Shown here: positions 1-8,884 of the stretch, piece after piece
Layout: each line of letters starts with the position of its first letter
How positions within the stretch are numbered: the stretch's first letter is position 1
Assembly: GCF_001509475.1 (NCBI RefSeq)
Contig: NZ_LLZG01000198.1
Location: 18,445 to 82,444 of the forward strand
Length of the DNA: 64,000 nucleotides
DNA from: Streptomyces regalis
GTDB lineage: Bacteria > Actinomycetota > Actinomycetes > Streptomycetales > Streptomycetaceae
Direction: 5' to 3'
Made by a program: the position numbers and the translations under genes
The notes under the pieces: generated by a model
Seen by the model: the letters and a program-made list of their open reading frames with translations, nothing else
Told to the model about the DNA's origin: nothing
Databases searched by the model: none

Positions 1-201
1 CCGGGACCCGGTCGCCCCGCCGCCCCACGTCCGCGCGGCCCGCGCCGCGCCCTCGGTCACCTCGGGGTGATGGGCCAGGCCCAGGTAGTCGTTGCTCGCT
101 AGGTCGAGGAGCGGGGAGTCGGCGGGGCGGGGGCGCAGGGTCCGTACGAGTCCGGCGCGGCGGCGCAGCTCCGCCTGCTCGTCGATCCAGCCGAACGCCA
201 T
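1..201 (-). CDS. bioF: 8-amino-7-oxononanoate synthase, N-terminal part (cut by window edge)
   Basis: The reverse strand reads 67 codons from an ATG at 201 to the window edge without a stop. It starts MAFGWIDEQ and contains LDLASNDYLGLA, the N-terminal signature of PLP-dependent 8-amino-7-oxononanoate synthases. These condense pimeloyl thioester with alanine in biotin synthesis. A GGAGGAG ribosome site lies just upstream. It is divergent from bioBAD, which supports the call. Only the N-terminus is visible, so the PLP lysine cannot be checked. Confidence 0.9.
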   Translation of the reverse strand, partial: MAFGWIDEQAELRRRAGLVRTLRPRPADSPLLDLASNDYLGLAHHPEVTEGAARAARTWGGGATGSR

Positions 202-261
202 GACTCCTCCGGGCTTTTGTAGGCAGTGCACAGACACTAGTCGCCCGGCCGACCACCCACG

Positions 262-279
262 GTGTGGCAATACCCACAC
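262..279. promoter_or_regulatory. Inverted repeat between bioF and bioB, candidate operator
   Basis: GTGTGG-CAATAC-CCACAC is a perfect 6-bp inverted repeat with a 6-bp spacer. It lies in the 146-bp divergent region between bioF and bioB, where a shared biotin repressor would bind. The regulator is not identified and the motif is not one I can assign to a known family, so this is inference from position and symmetry. Confidence 0.35.
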
Positions 280-347
280 ATCGAAGTGACAGGGTTGTGC
301 AAACTCTCCTTGGCTCGGAGGCCCTCCGTACGTAAGGATCAGCTCCC

Positions 348-1571
348 ATGGACCTGCTGAACACGCTGGTGGACAAGGGGCTTCGGCGCGAGCTGCCGAC
401 CCGCGAGGAAGCCTTGGCCGTCCTCGCCACTTCCGACGACGACCTGCTCGATGTGGTGGCCGCGGCCGGCAAGGTACGCCGGCAGTGGTTCGGCCGACGG
501 GTGAAACTCAACTATCTCGTCAACCTCAAGTCGGGCCTGTGCCCGGAGGACTGCTCCTACTGTTCCCAGCGGCTCGGCTCGACCGCCGGCATCCTCAAGT
601 ACACCTGGCTCAAGCCGGACGAGGCCTCCCAGGCCGCGGCCGCCGGTTTGGCGGGTGGCGCCAAGCGGGTCTGTCTGGTGGCGTCCGGGCGCGGCCCGAC
701 CGACCGTGACGTGGACCGGGTCTCCGACACCATCAAGGCGATCAAGGACCAGAACGAGGGCGTCGAGGTGTGCGCCTGTCTCGGCCTGCTGTCCGACGGC
801 CAGGCGGAGCGGCTGCGCGAGGCGGGTGCGGACGCGTACAACCACAACCTCAACACCTCCGAGGGCACATACGCGGACATCACGACCACGCATACCTACG
901 CCGACCGTGTCGACACCGTGCAGAAGGCGCACGCGGCCGGCCTGTCCGCCTGCTCCGGCCTCATCGCCGGCATGGGCGAGAGCGACGAGGACCTGGTCGA
1001 CGTCGTCTACGCGCTGCGCGAGCTGGACCCGGACTCGGTGCCGGTCAACTTCCTGATCCCGTTCGAGGGCACCCCGCTGGCCAAGGAGTGGAACCTCACC
1101 CCGCAGCGCTGTCTGCGGATCCTGGCCATGGTGCGCTTCGTCTGCCCCGACGTCGAGGTGCGCATCGCCGGCGGCCGCGAGGTGCATCTGCGCTCGATGC
1201 AGCCGCTCGCCCTGCACCTGGCCAACTCGATCTTCCTCGGTGACTACCTCACCAGCGAGGGCCAGGCGGGCAAGGCCGACCTGGAGATGATCGCGGACGC
1301 CGGGTTCGAGGTGGAGGGTGCCGACCAGGTGACGCTGCCGGAGCACCGGGCTGCGGCGGCCGGGGGCGGCTGCGGTTCGCACGAGAGCGCGGGCTGCGAG
1401 TCCCCGGAGAGCGCCGGGTGCGGTGGGCATCAAAGCGCCGGGTGCGGGTCGCACGAGGGCGGCGGTGTGTGCGGTACGGCCGCTGCGGCGCCGGTCTCCA
1501 CCGAACCGCGCACCGACCTGGTCGCCGTACGCCGCCGGGGCGCCGGCACGGACCTCGCGCCCAATGCCTGA
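348..1571 (+). CDS. bioB: Biotin synthase with Cys-rich repeat tail
   Basis: Radical SAM enzyme of 407 residues that inserts sulfur into dethiobiotin. The CPEDCSYC motif supplies the three cysteines binding the [4Fe-4S] cluster. The catalytic barrel ends near residue 325, and the remaining 80 or so residues are an extension. This holds four octapeptides of the type GCGSHESA, with Cys at about 342, 350, 358, 366 and 375, followed by a disordered basic end. The ATG at 348 has an AAGGA ribosome site. It is first in the bioB-bioA-bioD operon and overlaps bioA by 8 nt. The core function is certain; the tail's role is unknown. Confidence 0.97.
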   Translation: MDLLNTLVDKGLRRELPTREEALAVLATSDDDLLDVVAAAGKVRRQWFGRRVKLNYLVNLKSGLCPEDCSYCSQRLGSTAGILKYTWLKPDEASQAAAAGLAGGAKRVCLVASGRGPTDRDVDRVSDTIKAIKDQNEGVEVCACLGLLSDGQAERLREAGADAYNHNLNTSEGTYADITTTHTYADRVDTVQKAHAAGLSACSGLIAGMGESDEDLVDVVYALRELDPDSVPVNFLIPFEGTPLAKEWNLTPQRCLRILAMVRFVCPDVEVRIAGGREVHLRSMQPLALHLANSIFLGDYLTSEGQAGKADLEMIADAGFEVEGADQVTLPEHRAAAAGGGCGSHESAGCESPESAGCGGHQSAGCGSHEGGGVCGTAAAAPVSTEPRTDLVAVRRRGAGTDLAPNA

Positions 1572-2862
1572 CCTGCGCCCCGTGCCCGACCTGACCGTGC
1601 CCGAGCTGCTGGAGCTCGACCGGCGGCACGTCTGGCATCCGTACGGCCCCATGCCCGGCCGCGTCGAGCCGCTGGTCGTGGAGTCGGCCGGCGGGGTGCG
1701 GCTGAAGCTGGCGGACGGCTCGGGCGAGCTGGTCGACGGGATGTCGTCCTGGTGGTCGGCGATCCACGGCTACAACCACCCGGTGCTCAACGAGGCCGCG
1801 CGCGAGCAGCTGTCGCGCATGAGCCATGTCATGTTCGGCGGGCTCACGCACGAGCCCGCCGTACGCCTGGCGAAGCTCCTTGTCGACATGTCACCCGAAG
1901 GCCTGGAGCATGTGTTCCTCGCCGACTCCGGGTCGGTGTCGGTCGAGGTCGCGGTCAAGATGTGCCTGCAGTACTGGCGTTCGCTGGGCCGCCCCGGCAA
2001 GCAGCGGCTGCTGACCTGGCGTGGCGGCTACCACGGCGACACCTGGCAACCGATGTCGGTGTGCGATCCCGAGGGCGGGATGCACGAGCTGTGGACCGGC
2101 GTGCTCCCGCGCCAGGTGTTCGCGGACCCGCCGCCGACGGAGTACGAGGAGTCGTACGCCGACCAGCTGCGGTCGCTGATCGAGCGGCATGCCGACGAAC
2201 TGGCCGCGGTGATCGTCGAGCCGGTCGTGCAGGGCGCGGGCGGGATGCGGTTCCACTCCCCCGCGTATCTGCGGGTGCTGCGAGAGGCGTGCGAGGCGCA
2301 CGACGTGCTGCTGGTGTTCGACGAGATCGCGACCGGGTTCGGGCGCACGGGCGCGCTGTTCGCGGCGGACCACGCGGCGGTGACGCCGGACGTGATGTGC
2401 GTGGGCAAGGCGCTGACCGGCGGATACCTGACGATGGCCGCCACCTTGTGCACCTCGCGCGTGGCCGACGGGATCTCGCGGGGCGAGGTGCCGGTGCTGG
2501 CTCACGGCCCCACCTTCATGGGCAATCCGCTGGCGGCCGCGGTCGCCTGCGCCTCGATCGAGCTGCTGCTCGGCCAGGACTGGTCGGCCGAGGTCAAGCG
2601 GATCGAGTCGGGGCTGCGGGACGGACTGGCCCCGGCCCTGGAGCTCCCTGGTGTGCGGGACGTACGCGTGCTCGGTGCCATCGGAGTCGTCCAGCTGGAT
2701 CACCCGGTGGACATGGAGGCGGCGACGGCGGCCGCTGTGCGCGAGGGCGTGTGGCTGCGGCCCTTCCGCGATCTCATCTACACGATGCCGCCGTACGTCA
2801 CGGGCGACGCGGACGTGGCACGGATCGCCCGCGCGGTGTGTGCGGCTGCGCGGGAGGGCTGA
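1564..2862 (+). CDS. bioA: Adenosylmethionine-8-amino-7-oxononanoate aminotransferase
   Basis: PLP aminotransferase of 432 residues that converts 8-amino-7-oxononanoate to 7,8-diaminononanoate using S-adenosylmethionine. It carries the family start [12 protein letters not shown], the [11 protein letters not shown] segment and the PLP-lysine region [12 protein letters not shown]. An in-frame GTG exists at 1423, but the ATG at 1564 gives the normal family N-terminus ([10 protein letters not shown]). It also overlaps the bioB stop by 8 nt, as expected for coupled translation. The stop at 2862 is one base before bioD. Confidence 0.96.
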   Translation: MPDLRPVPDLTVPELLELDRRHVWHPYGPMPGRVEPLVVESAGGVRLKLADGSGELVDGMSSWWSAIHGYNHPVLNEAAREQLSRMSHVMFGGLTHEPAVRLAKLLVDMSPEGLEHVFLADSGSVSVEVAVKMCLQYWRSLGRPGKQRLLTWRGGYHGDTWQPMSVCDPEGGMHELWTGVLPRQVFADPPPTEYEESYADQLRSLIERHADELAAVIVEPVVQGAGGMRFHSPAYLRVLREACEAHDVLLVFDEIATGFGRTGALFAADHAAVTPDVMCVGKALTGGYLTMAATLCTSRVADGISRGEVPVLAHGPTFMGNPLAAAVACASIELLLGQDWSAEVKRIESGLRDGLAPALELPGVRDVRVLGAIGVVQLDHPVDMEAATAAAVREGVWLRPFRDLIYTMPPYVTGDADVARIARAVCAAAREG

Positions 2863-2863
2863 C

Positions 2864-3580
2864 ATGCCGGTACTGGTGATCACGGGCACGGGCACGGAGG
2901 TCGGCAAGACGGTCACGACGGCCGCAGTCGCCGCGGCTGCGGTGGCGGCGGGCCGGTCGGTGGCGGTGCTGAAGGCCGCGCAGACGGGCGTCACGGCGGA
3001 CGAGCGCGGCGACGCGGCGGAGGTCGCGCGGCTCGCGGGCACGGTGACGATCGCGGAAGTCGCCCGCTATCCGGAGCCGTTGGCCCCAGCGACGGCCGCG
3101 CGCCGGGCAGGCCGCCCTCCGGTCCGGCCGCACGAGATCGCCGAGGCCGCCGCCAAGCTGGCCGCCGAGCACGACCTGGTGCTGGTGGAGGGGGCGGGCG
3201 GGCTGCTCGTCCGTTTCGACGAGGCGGGCGGCACGCTGGCGGACGCGGCCGAGCTGATGTCGGCGCCCGTCCTGGTGGTCGCGTCGGCAGGCCTCGGCAC
3301 GCTGAACACGACGGAACTGACGGCGCGTGAACTGCGCGGTCGGCGGCTCGACTTGCTGGGCGTGGTGATCGGCAGCTGGCCCGAGGCACCGGATCTGGCG
3401 TCGCGTTGCAATGTCGCGGATCTGCCGGACGTGGCGGGGGCGCCGCTGCTGGGCGCGGTACCGGCCGGTGCGGGGGCGCTCGCGCCTGCCGACTTCCGTG
3501 TCGCGGCGCCGGGTTGGCTCGCGCCGCGGTTGTTCGGGACGTGGGACGCGGAGGGGTTTCGGGGGCGGGCGGCGCCCTGA
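2864..3580 (+). CDS. bioD: Dethiobiotin synthetase
   Basis: ATP-dependent carboxylase of 238 residues that closes the ureido ring of dethiobiotin, the step before BioB. The N-terminal P-loop variant GTGTEVGKT and the VEGAGGLLV segment are diagnostic. The ATG at 2864 was chosen over an upstream in-frame start because it lies one base after the bioA stop and gives the family start MPVLVITGTG. It is last in the biotin operon. Confidence 0.96.
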   Translation: MPVLVITGTGTEVGKTVTTAAVAAAAVAAGRSVAVLKAAQTGVTADERGDAAEVARLAGTVTIAEVARYPEPLAPATAARRAGRPPVRPHEIAEAAAKLAAEHDLVLVEGAGGLLVRFDEAGGTLADAAELMSAPVLVVASAGLGTLNTTELTARELRGRRLDLLGVVIGSWPEAPDLASRCNVADLPDVAGAPLLGAVPAGAGALAPADFRVAAPGWLAPRLFGTWDAEGFRGRAAP

Positions 3581-3637
3581 GGCATGCCCAGGGGTGACGC
3601 CGGCGACGATGTCAGACCCTCGTGCCATCCTCTGATC

Positions 3638-4090
3638 ATGGTCAATGCAGACGCGGTCGCCGAGTGGGACGTCCTGATCGGCGAGTGGGACGAGATTCGG
3701 CACGGCTACTACCTGGGCGATGCGCCGGCGAAAGTACTGGAGTGCGCGAGGAACCTTGAGGCGAGCGTGGCGGCGGACGGGCCGGACACGGCGCTGTGGA
3801 CCCTCGGACTGGTGCTCATAGGCCCATACGTGATCTACGCCTACCCGGACGCGGAAGCCGAGGCTCATGTGCTGAAGGCGATGGGTGCCGTCGAGCAGGC
3901 TCTTGGGCAGACGCCCTGCGCCCATGACGAGCATCCGTGTGACGACTTCCAGGACGATGACGAGCTGGACAACTTTCGGCACGTCCTGGACATGCTGGCC
4001 CACCCGGAGGGGGACGCCGCCCGGGAAGCGGAGATCTGGGCCTGCCCGCGGAATCTCGCCGGGTTCGCCCGCGCCTTTACCGGGGCCTAG
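3638..4090 (+). CDS. Hypothetical protein, acidic, about 150 residues
   Basis: I do not recognise this family. The frame opens at 3584, but the ATG at 3638 begins a sensible protein (MVNADAVAEWDVL). It is soluble and predicted helical, with an acidic cluster CDDFQDDDELDN near residue 100 and no signal peptide. Third-position GC is typical for the region, which supports real coding. It follows bioD by 57 nt, so could be read through. Its stop overlaps the stop of the convergent LuxR gene by 4 nt. Confidence 0.6.
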   Translation: MVNADAVAEWDVLIGEWDEIRHGYYLGDAPAKVLECARNLEASVAADGPDTALWTLGLVLIGPYVIYAYPDAEAEAHVLKAMGAVEQALGQTPCAHDEHPCDDFQDDDELDNFRHVLDMLAHPEGDAAREAEIWACPRNLAGFARAFTGA

Positions 4091-6486
4091 CCGGCCTCGC
4101 TCTCGTCGCTCTCGTCCCTCTCCGCGACGATCCGCACCAATTCGATGCGCGAGCGGATTCCCAGGCGGGTGAAGACGCCGCGCAGGTGGTGGTCGATCGT
4201 GCGCGGGCTCAGGGCCAGGCGAGCGGCGATCTCCCGGTTGGTGGCGCCCTCGGCGGCCATACGGGCGACCAGGAGCTGTTGGGCTGTCAGGCGGCCGGCC
4301 GGGGCGTTGGGGCCGGGGCGCGCGGCGCCGGCCGGGGTGCCCAGGGCACGGAGCTCGGTGCGGGCCTGGTCCGCGCAGTGCGGGGCGCCGAAGGAGTCGA
4401 ACGCCTCCAGCGCGCTGTGCAGGCGGTCGCGTGCCTCCGTACGGCGGCGCAGTCGGCGCAGGGCACTGCCGAACAGCAGCTCCGTGCGGGCCCGTTCGAA
4501 GTCGCGGGTGCCGTGGGAGTGCAGGTCGAGGGCCGTGCGGTAGTGGTCCACCGCTTCCTCGCCAGGCGCGAGCAGGGCGCGACAGCGGGCGCTGAGGGCG
4601 AGGTCGTCGGGGCTGCGCACGGTGCTCGCCCAACGGTGGTAGTCGGCGTGCGCGACGCGGGCCACGCGGGTGTCGCCGGTGCGGACGGCGGCCTCGACGT
4701 AGTGCGGGGTGGCCAGGTGGCGGATGGCCCGGTGGCCGTGACCGGGGCCGAATGCGGCCAGGGCGCGCAGTCGGGCGGCCGCGGCGGCGAAGTTACCGAT
4801 GCTCAGGTCGAGGAAGGCGAGGGCCCACTGGGCGAGGGCGGCGGGCAGACCCAGGCCGCGCGCGAGGGCGTACGACCGTGCGGTCGCGGCACGCTCGCGG
4901 CAGACGTCCGCGTCTCCGGTGAGCGCCGCGAACATGGCGAGGGCGGCCTGCAGATGACAGGCGCCGTTGTCCTGACCTGTGGCGTGGGCCTGCCACAGCG
5001 CGTCCGTCGCAGCGGCCTCGCCGGCTCTGGGGCGCCCGGTCCACAGGTCGGCGTACGCACGGAACTCCATCGCCTGCGCCACGGTCACCGGCGTGCCCCG
5101 GGCCCGGGCGGAGGCGGCCGCACGGAGGGTCGCGGTGGCCGCCCGGGTGTGGTCGCCGAGGAGCAGCCCGGCGATCCCGGCGTGGAGGAGGACGGTGGGA
5201 TCACCCCCGGGCCCGCACCGCCCGGCCGCCTCCTTCAGCAGAGCGCGCGCATCCTCGTACCGTCCGTCGAAGGCGGCCACGAGCCCGCTCAACGTGCCGG
5301 GCGGCACGACACCGAGTCGATCGGCGACGCGGGCGGCGTCTCGCAGGCGTCGTACGTCTCCGGTGTAGATGGCGGCTTCGGTGGCTCGGGCCAGGAGGTG
5401 GGCGGCGGGGTCGGGGGAGGGGACGGGGGCGGGGGCGGGGGCGACGACTGTGGCTGACGTGGCGGGGGCGGAGGCGTCGATGGCGGCAGACGGCACAGCG
5501 TCTGGGGCGGCAGGGGCGGCACACTGCGCAGCACCTGGGGCGGCAGGGGCGGCCGACGGTACGGGAACCCTGCCGACGGGGGTCGTCGCGGACTCGGGAG
5601 CGGTGCGCGCCGGGGGCAGGGAGGTCACCGCCGTCAGCAACGCGTCGAACGCCTCCGACGCGTTCCCCGCCCGAAGGGCGAGCACCCCGGTCAGAGCGTC
5701 GTCGGAGGTGGTGGCCGCCAGCCTGCGCGCCCGGTCCCCGTCGCCCGACTGCCAGGCGTAGGCGGCGGCCCGGGCGATCAGACGGGCCTGCTCGGACGGG
5801 TCCGGGCACAGCGCGGACGCCCGCTCCGCCAGAGCCCGCGCCAGGGAAAGCCGCCCCGCATCGCCCGCCTTGCCCGCGGCGGCGCCGAGTTCCACCGCCA
5901 GCCGCCCGCTGGGACCGGGCGCCCCCGCACCTCGGTGCCAGGAACGCCACGGCATCTCCCCCTCGCCGCTCAGCACCCGGGCCAGCAGGCGGTGGACATC
6001 GCGGCGGTCGGCCGGGGAGCTCGTCTCGTAGGCCGCGATCCGTGTCCACGCGTCGCGGAACACCACCCCACCCGCTCCGGCGTGCGCGACGCCGGCCGCC
6101 TCGGCGGCGTCCAGGGGCCGGGTGTCGAGGCGGGCGGCCATGACGGCGCGCAGGAAGGCGTCGGTGGGGACCGGGTACTGGTCGGCTGCGGCCAGGAGCA
6201 GGATCAGACGCGTGTCGTCCGGCAACGCCCTGATCTCCGCCCGGTGTTCGCGCAGCAGGGCCGGGGCCAGTTCGGCCGGTTCGGTGGGGAGCGGGTCAAC
6301 GCCCGCCGCCTGGCGGTCGGTCAGGCGCGGGAGGAGTTCGGCGGCGGCCCGTACATCGCCGTACACGGCGCGCAGCACCCGTACGCGGACGCCCTCGGGA
6401 AGGGCGGCGGCCGGCTGTCGCCACGCGTGCGTGAGCTGCGGTGGCCAAGTGCGGCCGAGGGGAGGAGGGTTCACCGGAGTCACCAC
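4087..6486 (-). CDS. Large LuxR-family transcriptional regulator lacking an ATPase domain
   Basis: A 799-residue protein whose last 65 residues form a LuxR/NarL helix-turn-helix (LTAQQLLVARMAAEGATNRE, then RTIDHHLRGVFTRLGI). The rest is Ala/Leu-rich helical repeat, TPR-like, split by an Ala/Pro linker near residues 290-365. This resembles the large LAL regulators, but no Walker A motif is visible and the protein is shorter than LAL proteins of 900 or more residues. The N-terminal ATPase therefore seems lost. The GTG start at 6486 lies 7 nt after TAACGT, which would suit a leaderless transcript. The target is unknown. Confidence 0.85.
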   Translation of the reverse strand: MVTPVNPPPLGRTWPPQLTHAWRQPAAALPEGVRVRVLRAVYGDVRAAAELLPRLTDRQAAGVDPLPTEPAELAPALLREHRAEIRALPDDTRLILLLAAADQYPVPTDAFLRAVMAARLDTRPLDAAEAAGVAHAGAGGVVFRDAWTRIAAYETSSPADRRDVHRLLARVLSGEGEMPWRSWHRGAGAPGPSGRLAVELGAAAGKAGDAGRLSLARALAERASALCPDPSEQARLIARAAAYAWQSGDGDRARRLAATTSDDALTGVLALRAGNASEAFDALLTAVTSLPPARTAPESATTPVGRVPVPSAAPAAPGAAQCAAPAAPDAVPSAAIDASAPATSATVVAPAPAPVPSPDPAAHLLARATEAAIYTGDVRRLRDAARVADRLGVVPPGTLSGLVAAFDGRYEDARALLKEAAGRCGPGGDPTVLLHAGIAGLLLGDHTRAATATLRAAASARARGTPVTVAQAMEFRAYADLWTGRPRAGEAAATDALWQAHATGQDNGACHLQAALAMFAALTGDADVCRERAATARSYALARGLGLPAALAQWALAFLDLSIGNFAAAAARLRALAAFGPGHGHRAIRHLATPHYVEAAVRTGDTRVARVAHADYHRWASTVRSPDDLALSARCRALLAPGEEAVDHYRTALDLHSHGTRDFERARTELLFGSALRRLRRRTEARDRLHSALEAFDSFGAPHCADQARTELRALGTPAGAARPGPNAPAGRLTAQQLLVARMAAEGATNREIAARLALSPRTIDHHLRGVFTRLGIRSRIELVRIVAERDESDESEAG

Positions 6487-6601
6487 ACAAATGACGTTAC
6501 TGGCGAGTTAATTGAACCGTAAAGACCGGCGATTTCACCGATGCGGCGCGCGTAGACCCGGCTCGACACTCCTGACAACCCCACACGTTTCAGGAGGCAT
6601 C

Positions 6602-7288
6602 ATGCAGCGCCACAAGCGTCGCATCGCCACGGCCCTGACGGCCTTGGCCTCTTCGCTCCTTCTGTCACTGTCCCTCTCCCCCACACCCGCGCACGCCGCC
6701 ACCCACGACCCCGTCGTCTTCGTGCACGGCCTGAGCAGCTCGTCGAGCAGCTGGAACGACTGGGTCGGCTACTTCAAGGCCGACGGCTACACCTCCGCCG
6801 AGCTGGACGCCTGGTCGTACGACTGGGCCCAGTCGAACGCCACCACCGCCCAGCAACTCTCGACCGAGATCAAGAACGTGCTCGCCCGGACCGGCGCCTC
6901 GAAGGTGGACGTCGTCGTCCACTCCATGGGCGCGCTCAGCTCCCGCTACTACCTCAAGAACCTCGGCGGGACGTCGTACGTGGACGACTTCGTCTCGACG
7001 GCCGGGGTGAACCACGGCACCTCCACCGCCTCGTGGTGCGCGTGGCTGTACACCTCCTGCGCGGAGATGAACACCGGCAGCTCGTTCCTGACCGCCCTGA
7101 ACTCCGGTGACGAGACCCCGGGCAGCGTGTCGTACGCCAGCTACTGGTCGAACTGCGACGACGCGCTCACCCCCGACACCACCGCCATCCTCAGCGGCGC
7201 GACGAACGTCGAGGTCGGGTGCGTCTCGCACACCGACATGAACAACGACCACGGCGTGTACGAGCAGGTCAGGGACTTCATCGGCTGA
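6602..7288 (+). CDS. Secreted lipase/esterase of the class 2 (LipA/EstA) type
   Basis: A 228-residue exported alpha/beta hydrolase. A Sec signal peptide covers roughly residues 1-33 (basic start, Leu/Ser-rich core, AHA cleavage site). The mature part opens with [12 protein letters not shown] (oxyanion region) and has the nucleophile elbow VHSMG. This differs from GxSxG as in the Bacillus LipA family (AHSMG). The Asp in DDALTP and the His in [11 protein letters not shown] complete the triad. An AGGAGG ribosome site precedes the ATG. It probably cleaves short or medium acyl esters outside the cell. Confidence 0.88.
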   Translation: MQRHKRRIATALTALASSLLLSLSLSPTPAHAATHDPVVFVHGLSSSSSSWNDWVGYFKADGYTSAELDAWSYDWAQSNATTAQQLSTEIKNVLARTGASKVDVVVHSMGALSSRYYLKNLGGTSYVDDFVSTAGVNHGTSTASWCAWLYTSCAEMNTGSSFLTALNSGDETPGSVSYASYWSNCDDALTPDTTAILSGATNVEVGCVSHTDMNNDHGVYEQVRDFIG

Positions 7289-7392
7289 GGCCGAGCCTGC
7301 CTGGACGACAGCCACGGCGACAGCGGGGGTGCGTCGGGCCCGTACGGGGGGAGAATCGGGGAGTGAGTCCCGTCCCGCCAGGGAGGTCCCCC

Positions 7393-8085
7393 ATGGCCCT
7401 ACGGTCCGCCGGCTCCGGCAAGGTGTCACGCGATGCCGTGCACCACCCGCTGTTCGCCCGCTTCTACGCACGGATCAGCGTCAACGCCGAGACCCGGATG
7501 GGCATGGGCGGCATCCGCGACCGGCTGCTGACCGGACTGTCCGGCCGGGTGATCGAGATCGGCGCGGGCAACGGTCTGAACTTCGCCCACTATCCGAGTG
7601 CGGTCTCGGAGGTCGTCGCCATCGAACCGGAGCGCCTGCTGCGGAAGTTGGCGGTGGAGTCCGCGCTGCGCGCCGGGGTGCCGGTGGACGTGGTGCCGGG
7701 CGCGGCGGAGGCGCTGCCGGTCAAGAGCGAGGCCTTCGACGCGGTGGTGCTCTCGCTGGTGCTGTGCAGCGTGCGGGACGTGCCGCGGGCGCTCGGTGAG
7801 GTACGGCGGGTGCTGCGGCCCGGCGGTGTGGTGCGGTTCTTCGAGCACGGCCGGGGCGGCGGGCGCGCGATGACCCTCACGCAGCGCGCGCTGGACCGGA
7901 CGGTGTGGCCGTTGCTGAGCGGCGGCTGCCATGTCTCGCGCGACCCGGTCGCCACGCTGCGTGAGGCCGGGTTCGAACTCGGCCCCCACCGGCGGGTGAT
8001 GATGCCGGAGAAGGGGCCGACGCTCCCTAGTTCGTACTGCGTGCTGGGTACGGCGTGGCGGCCGACGGAGGAGCAGCCCGTCTGA
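7393..8085 (+). CDS. Class I SAM-dependent methyltransferase
   Basis: A 230-residue protein with a Methyltransferase_11-type Rossmann fold: motif I VIEIGAGNGLN, an acidic residue after strand 2 (VVAIEPE), and the LRPGGVVRFFEHG strand. The C-terminal FELGPHRRVMMP stretch is typical of small methyltransferases related to ubiquinone/menaquinone-type enzymes. The substrate cannot be assigned. The ATG at 7393 has GGGAGG 6 nt upstream; a GTG at 7363 is an alternative. The stop abuts the convergent toxin gene with no gap. Confidence 0.85.
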   Translation: MALRSAGSGKVSRDAVHHPLFARFYARISVNAETRMGMGGIRDRLLTGLSGRVIEIGAGNGLNFAHYPSAVSEVVAIEPERLLRKLAVESALRAGVPVDVVPGAAEALPVKSEAFDAVVLSLVLCSVRDVPRALGEVRRVLRPGGVVRFFEHGRGGGRAMTLTQRALDRTVWPLLSGGCHVSRDPVATLREAGFELGPHRRVMMPEKGPTLPSSYCVLGTAWRPTEEQPV

Positions 8086-8460
8086 TCACAGACTCCACTG
8101 GCTCAGTTCGCGCGCGATGTCCTCGACTGAGGCCTCACCGCTCTTGACCAGGCGTGCCAGATCGCGCACCTGCTCGGGTGAGGTGACGACCTTGAGGCCG
8201 CTGGCGACCAGGTACGCGTAGGCCACCGCGGAGGCGAACAGCGCGTTGGAGCGCTCCAAGGCCGGGACGTGGATGAGTAGTTGGAGCAGGGCGGCGGCGC
8301 GGGCCTGCGGACTGTCGTAGACGGGGACGTCGAAGATCTCCGCCTGATGGCGGGCGACGGCGGCGACGAGGGCACCCCAGTCGGTGACCTGGGGGTCCCC
8401 CGGCGTCCTCTTCTCGGCGAGCATCAGCAGCCAGGCAAGGTCGATGTTCAGATTGCTCAA
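8086..8460 (-). CDS. Fic/Doc-family toxin component of a toxin-antitoxin module
   Basis: A 124-residue protein of the Doc-like Fic group. In Doc, Fic-fold enzymes transfer a phosphate or nucleotide to a target such as EF-Tu. Here the helical core is recognisable (ALLQLLIHVPALERSNALFA), but the canonical HxFx(D/A)GNKR loop is replaced by HVPALERSNALFA. Classical Fic catalysis is therefore doubtful. Translation probably starts at TTG 8460, 4 nt after the antitoxin stop; an internal ATG lies 12 codons later. The gene pairing and DLAWLLMLAEKRTPGDPQV start fit the Streptomyces toxin family. Activity is unproven. Confidence 0.72.
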   Translation of the reverse strand: MSNLNIDLAWLLMLAEKRTPGDPQVTDWGALVAAVARHQAEIFDVPVYDSPQARAAALLQLLIHVPALERSNALFASAVAYAYLVASGLKVVTSPEQVRDLARLVKSGEASVEDIARELSQWSL

Positions 8461-8464
8461 CGGA

Positions 8465-8692
8465 TCAGCGACGACCTTCGCGCTCCGCGCCGAACTCCTC
8501 GGCGAAGACGGACTCGTACTGCTTCATGAAGTCGGCGGCGGCGTCCACAAACGTATGACCGACCTCCCCGGTGTCCTTTCTGACCAGCTCTTCGATGTAG
8601 CGGTTGACACTCATGCCACGGGCCAGGGCACGTTCGCGTGCCGCGCGGGCCGTGCCCTCGTCCACTCTCACGTTCAGCTGGGTCTTCGCCAT
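8465..8692 (-). CDS. Ribbon-helix-helix antitoxin
   Basis: A 75-residue protein beginning AKTQLNVRVDEGTARAARER. This is the beta-strand and helix of an Arc/MetJ/CopG-type DNA-binding domain, followed by SVNRYIEELV (second helix). The C-terminal 35 residues (AAADFMKQYESVFAEEFG) would wrap the toxin. It lies directly upstream of the Fic-like toxin, in the usual antitoxin-first order. A GAGGT ribosome site is 4-5 nt from the ATG. The palindrome at 8709-8726, 17 bp upstream, is the likely autoregulatory operator. Confidence 0.85.
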   Translation of the reverse strand: MAKTQLNVRVDEGTARAARERALARGMSVNRYIEELVRKDTGEVGHTFVDAAADFMKQYESVFAEEFGAEREGRR

Positions 8693-8708
8693 ACCTCGAA
8701 GCTAGCGC

Positions 8709-8726
8709 GCCGGTGCTAGCACCGGC
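8709..8726. promoter_or_regulatory. Perfect 18-bp palindrome, candidate antitoxin operator
   Basis: GCCGGTGCTAGCACCGGC is a perfect palindrome, and a further GCTAGC copy lies at 8701-8706. Both sit in the 5' region of the antitoxin gene (start 8692), where ribbon-helix-helix antitoxins repress their own promoters. The repeated GCTAGC half-sites, 15 bp apart, suit cooperative binding of two dimers. The symmetry is seen directly; the binding protein is inferred. Confidence 0.7.
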
Positions 8727-8884
8727 AAGGGGTGGCCCAGGGGTGAAGGGTGCCCCTTACATCGAAACCAGGGGCCCGACCTGGGACGGAGACGGACCGG
8801 GACCTTGGGGGGATACCGGGTGTGCGGTGGATCACATTAGGCTCGGCGGGGCGAGGAGTCCGTGACGTCCGTGAGGAGACGGCC

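Noticed and set aside
8391-8401. GGGGGTCCCCC in the toxin gene as another repeat element
   Set aside because: It encodes the conserved TPGDPQV of the toxin family, so it is explained by coding.
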